Shown here: one piece after another, positions 1 through 6,722 of the stretch
Layout of the letters: each line of letters begins with the position of its first letter
Numbering within the stretch: the first letter of the stretch is position 1
Source: Gemmatimonadota bacterium
GTDB lineage: Bacteria > Gemmatimonadota > Gemmatimonadetes > Gemmatimonadales > GWC2-71-9
Assembly: GCA_029859185.1 (NCBI GenBank)
Contig: JAOUDR010000030.1
Location: forward strand, 1 to 12,396
Length of the DNA: 12,396 nucleotides
Reading direction: 5' to 3'
Program-made: the position numbers and the translations under genes
Notes under the pieces: model-generated
Told to the model about the DNA's origin: nothing
What the model saw: the letters and a program-made list of their open reading frames with translations, nothing else
Database searches by the model: none

Positions 1-1
1 G

Positions 2-694
2 GAGCCGCTGATCACCACGGACGAGCGAGCCCCCATCCTCGAAGCGCTGTTCACGGGCACTGGATTCGTGGTGAGCGAGGACGGATTGCTCCTCTCCAAC
101 CGGCACATCGCGCGGCCCTGGGATTTTGACGACGCCGCCCGGCGTGTCGCCGCGCAGGGGTGGATCCCCGTGATGCGACGGATGATCGCCTACATCCCGG
201 GCGTGCCGGACTCACTGCAGTTGCAACTCGAGGCCGTGAGTGACAGCGTCGACCTCGCCCTGTTCCGCTGCACGGGCGCCATTCGCGCGTTGCCCGCCCT
301 GCCGCTTGCGCGGTCGGTGGCGCAGGTGGGGGAGGAAGTCATCGTGCTCGGGTACCCACTCGGGATGCGGGCGCTCATGGCCCGCGCTGATGCCCAGTTT
401 CTCGCGGAGCTGCGCGCGGAAGGTAACGTGGACTTCTGGACGCTCGGCGCCCGCCTGGCGCGGACCGGTCAGGTCGCACCGCTCGCAAGCGCCGGCATCG
501 TGAGTCAGGTGACGCGAGAGGCGGTGGTCTACGACGCCGAGACCACGTCCGGTGGCAGCGGGGGGCCCGTCCTCTCCCTCCGCGGAGAGGTCGTTGCCGT
601 CACGTCGGCGATTCTCCCCGAGTTCGGTGGCTCCAACCTCGGCGTCCCCATCTCGCGCGCCCGCGCCCTCCTGCGCCAAGCGGAGTTGCCCTAG
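2..694 (+). CDS. Trypsin-like serine protease (S1 family), 5' end missing
   Basis: This frame is open from base 2, so the gene starts left of the window. The GTG at 68 lies inside the protease fold and is not the start: the frame before it reads TGTGF, the usual lead into the catalytic His strand. The visible part has all three catalytic residues of a trypsin/HtrA-type protease: His in SNRHIA (codon 104-106), Asp in SVDLAL (251-253), and Ser in the GGSGGP loop (557-559). After the Ser comes the usual strand LRGEVVAVTSA. No PDZ domain follows; the protein stops shortly after the protease fold. The upstream part probably carries an export signal, but it cannot be seen. The gene ends one base before the convergent PIG-L gene, with no terminator hairpin between them. 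The family is clear; the substrate is unknown. Confidence 0.9.
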   Translation, partial: EPLITTDERAPILEALFTGTGFVVSEDGLLLSNRHIARPWDFDDAARRVAAQGWIPVMRRMIAYIPGVPDSLQLQLEAVSDSVDLALFRCTGAIRALPALPLARSVAQVGEEVIVLGYPLGMRALMARADAQFLAELRAEGNVDFWTLGARLARTGQVAPLASAGIVSQVTREAVVYDAETTSGGSGGPVLSLRGEVVAVTSAILPEFGGSNLGVPISRARALLRQAELP

Positions 695-695
695 G

Positions 696-1748
696 TCAGC
701 GCCCCGGCAGGTCGCGTGCCGGCACCGCCAGGCGCGCAAACAGCTGCCCCGTGGGCTCGAGCCCGGTGTCGGGGTTGGCCGCGAAGTACCAGAATCGCTC
801 GACACCGGACCGGTTCACCAGCAACTGCATCGTCCCTTGCGACTTGTGCTCCGCGATGAGCCAGTTCACCACGATCCGGTAGTCCAACCGCCCCTCCGGA
901 TCGACCGGCTCGCGAAGATCGAAAACGAACGGGGCGACGTCGGCGCGGACCCGGGTGATGGGATAGCCGGGATGCTCGCGGAACCCGCGGTGCAGCGTAT
1001 CACCAGGGGTCGTACCGACGAACCCGCCCAGCACGATCGGCCGATCCTCCGCGGGTAGCCGGCCCGCCGCCTCGAGTGCCAGAATCGTGGCCGCTTTGTG
1101 GTGCGCGTGGAATGGGACGATCGGCAGGTGCACGAAGACGAAATCGTAGGCCCCACGCGCCATGACGTCCGCCAGCCGCGTGCGCACCCGCTCCGCATCC
1201 CACTGGTATCGCAGGACCGTATCCACGTTCTCCGTGTACGCGTCGTCGTACTCGTCGAGGAAGAAATAGTTGCGCATCCCGACGATGGCCCCACCGGCCA
1301 TGAGTTCCCGCTTGCGGATGGCCGGAAGGTGCGTCCGCGCCACCCGCTCATCCGTGAGATCGAGACCGTAGATCGGCTCGGCGAGCTGGGCGAAGCGGAA
1401 GCCGCCGCTCCCATCCGTGATGAGGGCGAGATCCACCGCGCCACCGAGCACGTGGGTGATCTTGTAGACCGTGCCGGCGAACATCGCGTCATCGTCGGGA
1501 TGCGCGACGACGATGAGGACGCGTGGGGAGTCGACGGGCGCGACGGGCGCGACGGGCGCGACGGGCGCGACGGGCGCGACGGGCGCGACGGGCGCGACGG
1601 GCGCGACGGGCGCGACGGGCGCGACGGGCGCGACGGGCGCCGAGAGTAGTCCTGTCACTAGGCCGAGCGCAAGCACCCTCGAGGCCGGACTGCTTCCCTT
1701 CCCGCCCTTGGCGTTCCGCCGTGCCGTCGTTCCGACGTGCAGCCGCAT
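696..1748 (-). CDS. Secreted PIG-L/LmbE family deacetylase with (APV)12 linker
   Basis: About 350 residues. The family removes N-acetyl groups from sugars using one zinc ion (GlcNAc-PI, mycothiol and bacillithiol precursors, antibiotic intermediates). The motif AHPDD holds H84, D86 and D87 (counted from the GTG at 1751), matching the usual zinc ligands and base. A second motif, HAHH at 215-218, fits the later HxxH ligand pair; the family often has HPDH here, so its third position is His instead of Asp. The N-terminus has a basic stretch and a hydrophobic segment (about residues 25-36) like a signal peptide, followed by 12 perfect Ala-Pro-Val repeats (38-73) leading into the catalytic domain. 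The start is probably the ATG at 1748, whose A is the last base of the upstream gene's TGA; the GTG at 1751 is adjacent and possible. It is co-transcribed with the amidohydrolase. The substrate cannot be read from sequence. Confidence 0.88.
   Translation of the reverse strand: MRLHVGTTARRNAKGGKGSSPASRVLALGLVTGLLSAPVAPVAPVAPVAPVAPVAPVAPVAPVAPVAPVAPVDSPRVLIVVAHPDDDAMFAGTVYKITHVLGGAVDLALITDGSGGFRFAQLAEPIYGLDLTDERVARTHLPAIRKRELMAGGAIVGMRNYFFLDEYDDAYTENVDTVLRYQWDAERVRTRLADVMARGAYDFVFVHLPIVPFHAHHKAATILALEAAGRLPAEDRPIVLGGFVGTTPGDTLHRGFREHPGYPITRVRADVAPFVFDLREPVDPEGRLDYRIVVNWLIAEHKSQGTMQLLVNRSGVERFWYFAANPDTGLEPTGQLFARLAVPARDLPGR
1532..1639. repeat. 9-bp tandem repeat, 12 perfect copies
   Basis: The + strand unit CGACGGGCG is repeated 12 times without a mismatch. 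Read on the - strand in the PIG-L frame it encodes Ala-Pro-Val 12 times, between the signal-peptide-like segment and the catalytic domain. Because the unit is a multiple of three, gain or loss of copies changes only linker length. The perfect identity at DNA level suggests recent expansion by replication slippage. Confidence 0.97.
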
Positions 1749-3067
1749 CACGGCCCGCCGGTCCGCCCGCCCGCCGGTCCGCCCTTCACGACCTCCCCAC
1801 CCTTCATCACCCAGTCCACGCTTTCGAGCGCAGTGATGTCGGCGAGGGGATCACGCCGGACGGCCACCAGATCCGCGTATCGCCCCGGCGCCACCGTCCC
1901 GATGTGGCCCGACCAGCCGAGCAGATCGGCCGCGGCACTAGTGCCGACGACGATTGCCTGCATCGGCGTCATCCCACCCCACTCGACCATCAGAGTAAGC
2001 TCGTGTCCGTTCGTACCGTGCGCCATGACGCCCGCGTCGGTCCCGAGCGCGATCTTTACGCCGGCCGTGACGGCCATCCGAATCGACTCGCGCATCTTGG
2101 GGGCAACCGCCAGGGCCTTGTCCGCTCGCTCTCCAGTGATGATGCCGCGCTGGGCGAGGCGCTCCACCGCTTCGCCGGCCGTCAGCGTCGGGACGAGATA
2201 GGTGCCATGCTCCTTCATGAGTGCGACGGCTTCGTCGTCGAGGATCGAGCCGTGCTCGATGGAGTGCACTCCGGCCCGGACCGCTGCCTTGATGCCTGCG
2301 GTGCCGTGCGCGTGGGCCGCGACTCGGCGCTCGACCATGCGCGCGGCTTCCACCACGGCGGCAAGCTCATCCGCCATGTACTGCTGGACGCCCACCGAAT
2401 CCCCCTCGGAGAGCACACCACCCGTCGCACAGATCTTGATGACGTCGGCGCCGTGCTTCACCTGATAGCGGACTGCCGCGCGGATGGCGTCCGGGCCGTC
2501 GGCCATCCCACGCTCCGGGCCTGGATCCTCGCCCAGCACGTGGGGCACGAAGCCGTTCGACAGATCGCAGTGGCCACCGGTGATCCCCAACGAGTGGGCC
2601 GCCACGAGCATGCGCGGGCCGGGGACCCTGCCCGCGTTGATCGCATCACGCAACGCGACGTCCGCGAAGCCGCTCGCCCCCACGTTGCGGACCGTGGTGA
2701 ACCCCGCCTCCAGCGTCCGGCGGGCGTGGTCGGCACCGCGCAATGCGGCGTCCGCCGGCGCCTCGCGCACCAGGGCGTTCTCCCACCCGGGCTCGCCCAG
2801 CACCGGTCCGGTCATGTGCACGTGCGCGTCGATCAGCCCCGGCAGGACCGTGAACGCGGACAGGTCGATCATCGGTGTTCCGGCCGGCACTCGGACATCC
2901 GGACCGACGGCCGTGATCCTGCCGTCCGCGACGAGGATGACCGCATTGCGTACCGGGGCGGCTCCGGTGCCATCGATCAGCCGTCCCGCTCTGATCGCCA
3001 CGGTCTGGCCGGCCACACTGCCGGCCCCGACGACAAGCAGTCCCCACGCCCACAGCAGCTGTCGCAC
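1748..3067 (-). CDS. Secreted metal-dependent amidohydrolase (imidazolonepropionase/prolidase-like)
   Basis: 439 residues from a GTG at 3067. A longer reading from TTG at 3100 is possible, but the GTG has a strong ribosome site (GAAGGAG, 5-base spacer), and starting there puts a clean signal peptide first: RQ, a hydrophobic core, then GSVAGQ with probable cleavage after AGQ or nearby. The fold is the amidohydrolase superfamily, subgroup COG1228. Its binuclear metal ligands are all visible: H82 and H84 (IDAHVH), K211 (IKICATGG, probably the carboxylated Lys), H252 or H254 (HAHG), H272 (SIEHG) and D344 (GTDAG). Relatives hydrolyse imidazolonepropionate or Xaa-Pro and other dipeptides; the signal peptide argues for a peptide or amide scavenging role outside the cytoplasm. 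Its last bases overlap the PIG-L start. The C-terminus is Gly-rich, encoded partly by a 15-bp direct repeat (1754-1768 and 1770-1784). Confidence 0.88.
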   Translation of the reverse strand: MRQLLWAWGLLVVGAGSVAGQTVAIRAGRLIDGTGAAPVRNAVILVADGRITAVGPDVRVPAGTPMIDLSAFTVLPGLIDAHVHMTGPVLGEPGWENALVREAPADAALRGADHARRTLEAGFTTVRNVGASGFADVALRDAINAGRVPGPRMLVAAHSLGITGGHCDLSNGFVPHVLGEDPGPERGMADGPDAIRAAVRYQVKHGADVIKICATGGVLSEGDSVGVQQYMADELAAVVEAARMVERRVAAHAHGTAGIKAAVRAGVHSIEHGSILDDEAVALMKEHGTYLVPTLTAGEAVERLAQRGIITGERADKALAVAPKMRESIRMAVTAGVKIALGTDAGVMAHGTNGHELTLMVEWGGMTPMQAIVVGTSAAADLLGWSGHIGTVAPGRYADLVAVRRDPLADITALESVDWVMKGGEVVKGGPAGGRTGGP

Positions 3068-3072
3068 ACGCG

Positions 3073-3079
3073 CTCCTTC
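3073..3079 (-). promoter_or_regulatory. Ribosome binding site of the amidohydrolase
   Basis: GAAGGAG on the - strand lies 5 bases before the GTG at 3067. It decides the start in favour of GTG 3067 over TTG 3100, which has no comparable site. Confidence 0.75.
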
Positions 3080-3102
3080 GAAGAAGTGGAACCTCGACAA
3101 CG

Positions 3103-3135
3103 AGAAAGCGGGCGGGAATCTCCCGACCCGCCCGC
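3103..3135 (-). terminator. Rho-independent-type terminator after the kinase gene
   Basis: On the - strand, GCGGGCGGG (3135-3127) pairs perfectly with CCCGCCCGC (3116-3108) across a 10-base loop, followed by UUUCUCGUU. The stem is 9 G-C pairs; the U-tract is short and interrupted, so termination may be partial. It lies 39 bases past the kinase stop and about 36 bases before the amidohydrolase start, so it separates the gyrA unit from the hydrolase unit. Readthrough could feed the hydrolase pair, because no good promoter is visible in the remaining gap. Confidence 0.7.
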
Positions 3136-3137
3136 CT

Positions 3138-3174
3138 GACCACCCTCGACCGCCTATGACCGCCTTGACCGCCC
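3138..3174. repeat. Four short direct repeats at about 10-bp spacing
   Basis: GACCRCCY occurs four times on the + strand, starting at 3138, 3148, 3158 and 3167, giving steps of 10, 10 and 9 bases. The last copy touches the kinase stop codon. The spacing is close to one helical turn. Function is unknown: it may be a protein-binding site or a simple low-complexity expansion. Confidence 0.6.
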
Positions 3175-4214
3175 TATTTCAATAGATGCGCCACCCGACC
3201 GGCGATCGCCGGATCCGCCGCGGCATCGATCAGCGCCTTGCCGAACTCGAGGGCCGTCGCGTACCGCTGGTCGGGCTCGACCGCCATCGCGCGCATCAGC
3301 ACCCCTTCGAGCGCCGCCGGGAACTCCGGGCGATACTGCCGCACGGTAGCCGGCTTGCCGCGGAGCCGCGCAATCATCATCTCCTGCGCGCTGCGGCCGG
3401 AGAACGGCAGCTTACCGGTGAACATCTCGAAGGCGACGATCGCCAGGGCGTACACGTCGCTCCGCGCGTCGATCGGCCGTCCCCGGATCTGCTCGGGGCT
3501 CATGAACTCCGGGGTTCCCAGGATGATGCCCGTCGCCGTGAGCTTGGCCATGCTCGGGTCCGCCCGGTTCTCCTTGGCCAGACCGAAGTCCATGACCACG
3601 GCGATATCCCGGCCGTCCGGGCCGGGAACGATCATCACGTTCTCGGGCTTGAGGTCCCGGTGGATGATGTGCAATTGGTGGGCGTGGTGCAGACCGGAGC
3701 ACATCTGGCCCAACCACTCGACCCCCTGGTCGACCGGCAGGGGGCCAACCTTCCCCTCGCGGTCGGACAGCAGCTCGCCTTTCAGGTAGGGCATCACCAG
3801 ATAGATGAGGCCGTCCTCCGTCTCGCCGAGCCGCATGATCTTGCAGACGTGGGGGTGCTCGAGGCGCATGGCGAGACCGGCTTCACGCCGCAATCGCTGC
3901 ACGGAACTCGTGTCGGCCGAGAGCTTCGGGGACAGGATCTTGATCGCGATCGTCTCGCCGCGGGTGAGGTCCTTCGCCTCGTAGACGTAGGACATGCCGC
4001 CCTCGCCCAGGCGTTTCACCACCTCGTAACGGTTGTCGATGCGCTGGCTCGAGAGCGTGAACCGCTCCGCAGACGGCGGCTTGTAGGCCTTGCGGATCGT
4101 CGTGCCCGACGTGCCGGCAACGGCCACATCGACGAGCGGACTCCCGTCCTTGGCGCAGAACCGCGCTTCACCGGTGAAGACCGTACCGCACTTCGGGCAC
4201 CGCCGACTGCTCAT
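3174..4214 (-). CDS. Cytosolic Ser/Thr protein kinase with N-terminal zinc ribbon
   Basis: 346 residues. The N-terminus is a zinc-ribbon motif with CPKCG (C6, C9) and FCAKDG (C20); the usual fourth Cys is absent and D23 stands near its place. The kinase domain runs from about residue 63 to 330 and has every catalytic element of the PknB/Hanks class: glycine loop LGEGGMS (69-75), K92 in IAIKIL, HRDLKPEN (185-192), DFG (209-211) and TPEFMSPEQ. HRD with the preceding Arg indicates activation-loop control. There is no membrane helix and no sensor domain after the kinase, so it acts in the cytosol and must be controlled by the ribbon, by a partner or by autophosphorylation. Its ATG overlaps the stop of the diguanylate cyclase gene (ATGA), so the two are translationally coupled, and the cyclase is an obvious candidate partner or substrate (inference). 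Confidence 0.93.
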   Translation of the reverse strand: MSSRRCPKCGTVFTGEARFCAKDGSPLVDVAVAGTSGTTIRKAYKPPSAERFTLSSQRIDNRYEVVKRLGEGGMSYVYEAKDLTRGETIAIKILSPKLSADTSSVQRLRREAGLAMRLEHPHVCKIMRLGETEDGLIYLVMPYLKGELLSDREGKVGPLPVDQGVEWLGQMCSGLHHAHQLHIIHRDLKPENVMIVPGPDGRDIAVVMDFGLAKENRADPSMAKLTATGIILGTPEFMSPEQIRGRPIDARSDVYALAIVAFEMFTGKLPFSGRSAQEMMIARLRGKPATVRQYRPEFPAALEGVLMRAMAVEPDQRYATALEFGKALIDAAADPAIAGRVAHLLK

Positions 4215-5701
4215 GTCCCTACCTGGTTCCGTCCGCCGCCCTTGGCGGTGTACATCGACGAGTCCGCCTGGGCGATGAGATCGTCGGCGGTGTCCACGGA
4301 CGGGCCGGGAATCGCCGCGACGCCGATCGAGGCCGTAACGTACAACGGTTCCCCCACTTCCGCGAAGTCGTACGCCGCGATCCGATGGCGGAGCCGCTCG
4401 GCGAACACCGCCCCCCCCTCCCGGGTGGTCTCGGGTAGGACGATCACGAACTCGTCACCCCCGTAGCGGGCCACCATGTCCACGGCGCGGACCTCGCGGC
4501 GCAGCAGCTGGCCAATCTGCCGCAGCACCATGTCGCCGGCCAGGTGACCCCTGTTGTCGTTGACGTCCTTGAACCTGTCGAGGTCTATGAGGAGCAGCGC
4601 GAGCGTCTGATCGTACCGCTTCACCCGCTCGACTTCCCCCTGGAGCCGCTCGACGAGCGCTCGGCGGTTGAGGCAGCCCGTGAGGGCGTCCGTGTGGGCC
4701 AATTCCAGCAGCCGGGCCCGATCGCTGATCGCACTCTCGAGATCGTGCGCGCGGTCAATCGCCTTCACCGCCGCCCCAATGACCGCGCTGGCGAAGTGGA
4801 CGTCGCCCTCTTCGAGCGGCTTGTCGACATCGGTCGTCCGGAGAAAGAACACGCCGCGCTGCTCCTGGCGCAGGCTGAACGGGATCGCGATGGCCGAGCG
4901 GGTCTGCACATCGATCTTGTCGACCGCCCAGGCCCGCCGCACTTCGTCGTAGAGCGGGTCGGTCCGCACGTCACGGACGAGCACCGGCTGCGCCAGGTCG
5001 AGCGCCCGGCGGATCTCGGGGTACTTGTAGAGCTGGATCTCGAGGTTGCGCACCATCGGGTTGTCGTGCGACGCGACGACGATCCCGATCTTGCTGCCGG
5101 GCGGCGCGAGCACCATCGAACACCGGCTCACGCCGAGCACCCGCGCCACCCGACGCGCGAGGATCTGGTAGATCTCATCCGGCTTGAGGGTGTCGGTGAT
5201 CTCGTGCAGGATGTCGATCATCTCGGTCCGGACCCGAGCCTCGTCGAGAGCGGCCCGCGCTTCCGCATCACGCCGCTCGGCATGTTCCAGCACCGCCCGG
5301 AACTGTCGGCTCTGGCGCAGGCGGGCGGTCACACGGGCTACCAGCTCTTTCACGCGGAACGGCTTCGAAACGAAGTCGTCCGCACCGAGCCCGAGTGCCC
5401 GCGCCGTCGCGTCCTCCGGCGGCATCGACGAGATCATCAGGACCGGCAGACCCTCCCAAGCCTCGGACGCGCGGATGCGTTCCAGGAGCTGCAGGCCGTC
5501 GACCTTGGGCATCATGATGTCGAGCATGACGAGATCGGGGCGTTCCCGCTCCATGATCTCGATGAGCCGGTCGCCACCTTCCACCACCACGACCTCGTGC
5601 CCCTGCCCACGGAGGATGTACGCGAGTGTCTTGAGCAAGGTCGGGTCGTCGTCCGCCACGAGGATCTTCGCGCGAGCTTCGGGCGGAAGGGGCGCGCTCA
5701 C
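4211..5701 (-). CDS. REC-GAF-GGDEF response-regulator diguanylate cyclase
   Basis: 496 residues from a GTG at 5701, which overlaps the stop of the upstream gene (GTGA). A longer open frame reaches 5866, but that part lies inside the dehydratase gene, is low-complexity and resembles no domain. Domain order: receiver (about 12-130) with acidic D17-D19, phospho-acceptor D61 in LDIMMP, S91 and K113; a helical linker with coiled-coil character (about 131-165); a GAF domain (about 170-310); and GGDEF (about 325-490). The cyclase site looks active: D373 in LIDLDRFK for metal, N381 and D390 for substrate, and the intact GGDEF at 414-418. RAVD (405-408) lies exactly five residues before it, the position of the inhibitory I-site that binds c-di-GMP. 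The protein makes c-di-GMP from two GTP, probably with PleD-like activation on phosphorylation. No cognate histidine kinase is in the window. Confidence 0.94.
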   Translation of the reverse strand: MSAPLPPEARAKILVADDDPTLLKTLAYILRGQGHEVVVVEGGDRLIEIMERERPDLVMLDIMMPKVDGLQLLERIRASEAWEGLPVLMISSMPPEDATARALGLGADDFVSKPFRVKELVARVTARLRQSRQFRAVLEHAERRDAEARAALDEARVRTEMIDILHEITDTLKPDEIYQILARRVARVLGVSRCSMVLAPPGSKIGIVVASHDNPMVRNLEIQLYKYPEIRRALDLAQPVLVRDVRTDPLYDEVRRAWAVDKIDVQTRSAIAIPFSLRQEQRGVFFLRTTDVDKPLEEGDVHFASAVIGAAVKAIDRAHDLESAISDRARLLELAHTDALTGCLNRRALVERLQGEVERVKRYDQTLALLLIDLDRFKDVNDNRGHLAGDMVLRQIGQLLRREVRAVDMVARYGGDEFVIVLPETTREGGAVFAERLRHRIAAYDFAEVGEPLYVTASIGVAAIPGPSVDTADDLIAQADSSMYTAKGGGRNQVGT

Positions 5702-6687
5702 GACGCGAGATCCGCTTCGAGTCGCGTCACATAGGCTGGATCCACGTTCCCCCCGCTCACAACCAGCACGGTCGGTCCGATCGCCGGTAGCAGGCCGGCG
5801 CGGAGCGCCGCCGTGGTGGCCGCCCCCGATGGCTCCGCCAGCACCCCGCAGGTTCGAAGGAGCCATACGGTAGCATCGCGAATCGCCGCGTCTGAAACGG
5901 TGACCGACGTCACGTGGTCGCGAACCAGCGCGAAGGGGAGCTCACCAACGACCACCGGGAGCAGTCCGTCGGCGATCGAATGGGTCTCGGCAAGGCGGAC
6001 CAAGTGCCCCGCCTGAAGGGAGGCCTGCATCGCGGGCGCGCCATCCGGTTCGACGGCGGTCACCCTCGCCTCAGGACGGACGGCCCGCACGGCGGTCGTG
6101 ATGCCGGCCAGGAGGCCGCCCCCACCCACGGGTACCGCCACAAGGGCAACGTCCGGCAGATCTTCCACGATCTCGAGGCCCACCGTACCCTGGCCCGCGA
6201 TGATATCCGGATGATCGAACGGGGGGACGACCGTGAGGCCTTCGGCCGCGACGATTTCCATCGCCCGGGCGCGCCGGTCTTCGGACGTGGTACCGGCGAG
6301 CACCACCTCGCCACCCCACTTGCGCACGCCGGCAACCTTGAGCGCCGGCGCCGTTTCCGGCATCACGATGACTGCCCGGAGGCCCAACCGGCGCGCGGCA
6401 TAGGCCACGGCCTGCCCATGGTTCCCACTGGAGTAGGTGATGACCCCGCGACGCCGAGCCTCGTCCGGCAGGCGGCGGATGGCCGTCCAGGCGCCGCGAA
6501 GCTTGAACGCCCCCGTTGGCTGCTGGCTTTCGAGCTTGAGGTAGACCGGGACGCCGGCAAGGACCTCGAGGGCTGGCACCGGCGTGAGTTCGGTACGGAC
6601 CGCGACGCCAATCAGGCCCGCCGCGGCTTCTCGTATGGCGTCGAGCGTGACGCGGCCGCAAGCGGCCTCGAGGGTCTCATGGGTCAC
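5698..6687 (-). CDS. Threonine dehydratase / serine racemase-type PLP enzyme
   Basis: 329 residues, fold type II PLP enzyme. K62 in GAFKLRGA is the PLP lysine; SSGNHGQA (86-93) holds the substrate carboxylate loop; PVGGGGLLAG is the phosphate-binding glycine loop; VVSGGN near the C-terminus contacts the PLP ring nitrogen. The family turns L-threonine into 2-oxobutanoate and ammonia, or racemises or dehydrates serine. It ends without the ACT-like regulatory domain of biosynthetic IlvA, so it is the short, catabolic (TdcB) or serine racemase-like type; sequence alone does not separate these. The start is GTG 6687; no strong ribosome site is visible, and it lies 35 bases after the gyrA stop. Its own stop overlaps the next gene's start, suggesting co-translation with the diguanylate cyclase. 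Confidence 0.9.
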   Translation of the reverse strand: MTHETLEAACGRVTLDAIREAAAGLIGVAVRTELTPVPALEVLAGVPVYLKLESQQPTGAFKLRGAWTAIRRLPDEARRRGVITYSSGNHGQAVAYAARRLGLRAVIVMPETAPALKVAGVRKWGGEVVLAGTTSEDRRARAMEIVAAEGLTVVPPFDHPDIIAGQGTVGLEIVEDLPDVALVAVPVGGGGLLAGITTAVRAVRPEARVTAVEPDGAPAMQASLQAGHLVRLAETHSIADGLLPVVVGELPFALVRDHVTSVTVSDAAIRDATVWLLRTCGVLAEPSGAATTAALRAGLLPAIGPTVLVVSGGNVDPAYVTRLEADLAS

Positions 6688-6703
6688 GATGCCCAGAATC
6701 TAC

Positions 6704-6721
6704 GGGAGCCTGGAGGCCCCC
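6704..6721 (-). other. Small hairpin between gyrA and the dehydratase gene
   Basis: On the - strand GGGGGCC and GGCTCCC pair (one G-U) around a 4-base loop, beginning one base after the gyrA stop codon. No U-run follows, so it does not look like a terminator; it may slow 3' decay or be a processing site. It does not clearly break the operon. Confidence 0.4.
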
Positions 6722-6722
6722 G

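Noticed and set aside
1532..1639. Possible CRISPR array or collagen-like protein on the + strand
   Set aside because: The 9-bp units are contiguous with no spacers, and the + strand reading (Gly-Ala-Thr) is the reverse of the PIG-L linker. No cas gene is present.
1523..3139. Long open frame on the + strand (538 codons) opposite the hydrolase pair
   Set aside because: It is Arg/His-rich without any recognisable domain, opens inside the 9-bp repeat, and lies antisense to two genes with complete active sites. It is a by-product of high GC codon use.
3153..3182. Possible promoter for the amidohydrolase with -35 TTGAAA at the kinase end
   Set aside because: The hexamer at the right distance (TCATAG) matches the -10 consensus in only two positions, and the terminator hairpin would then fall in the leader. 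Not strong enough to call.
3186..4466. Long open frame on the + strand opposite the kinase and cyclase
   Set aside because: The composition is that of an antisense shadow, with no domain or ribosome site. The - strand genes have all their catalytic motifs.
5702..5866. N-terminal extension of the diguanylate cyclase
   Set aside because: It overlaps the dehydratase C-terminus, is low-complexity and precedes a GTG with a typical GTGA coupling and a receiver domain starting right after it.
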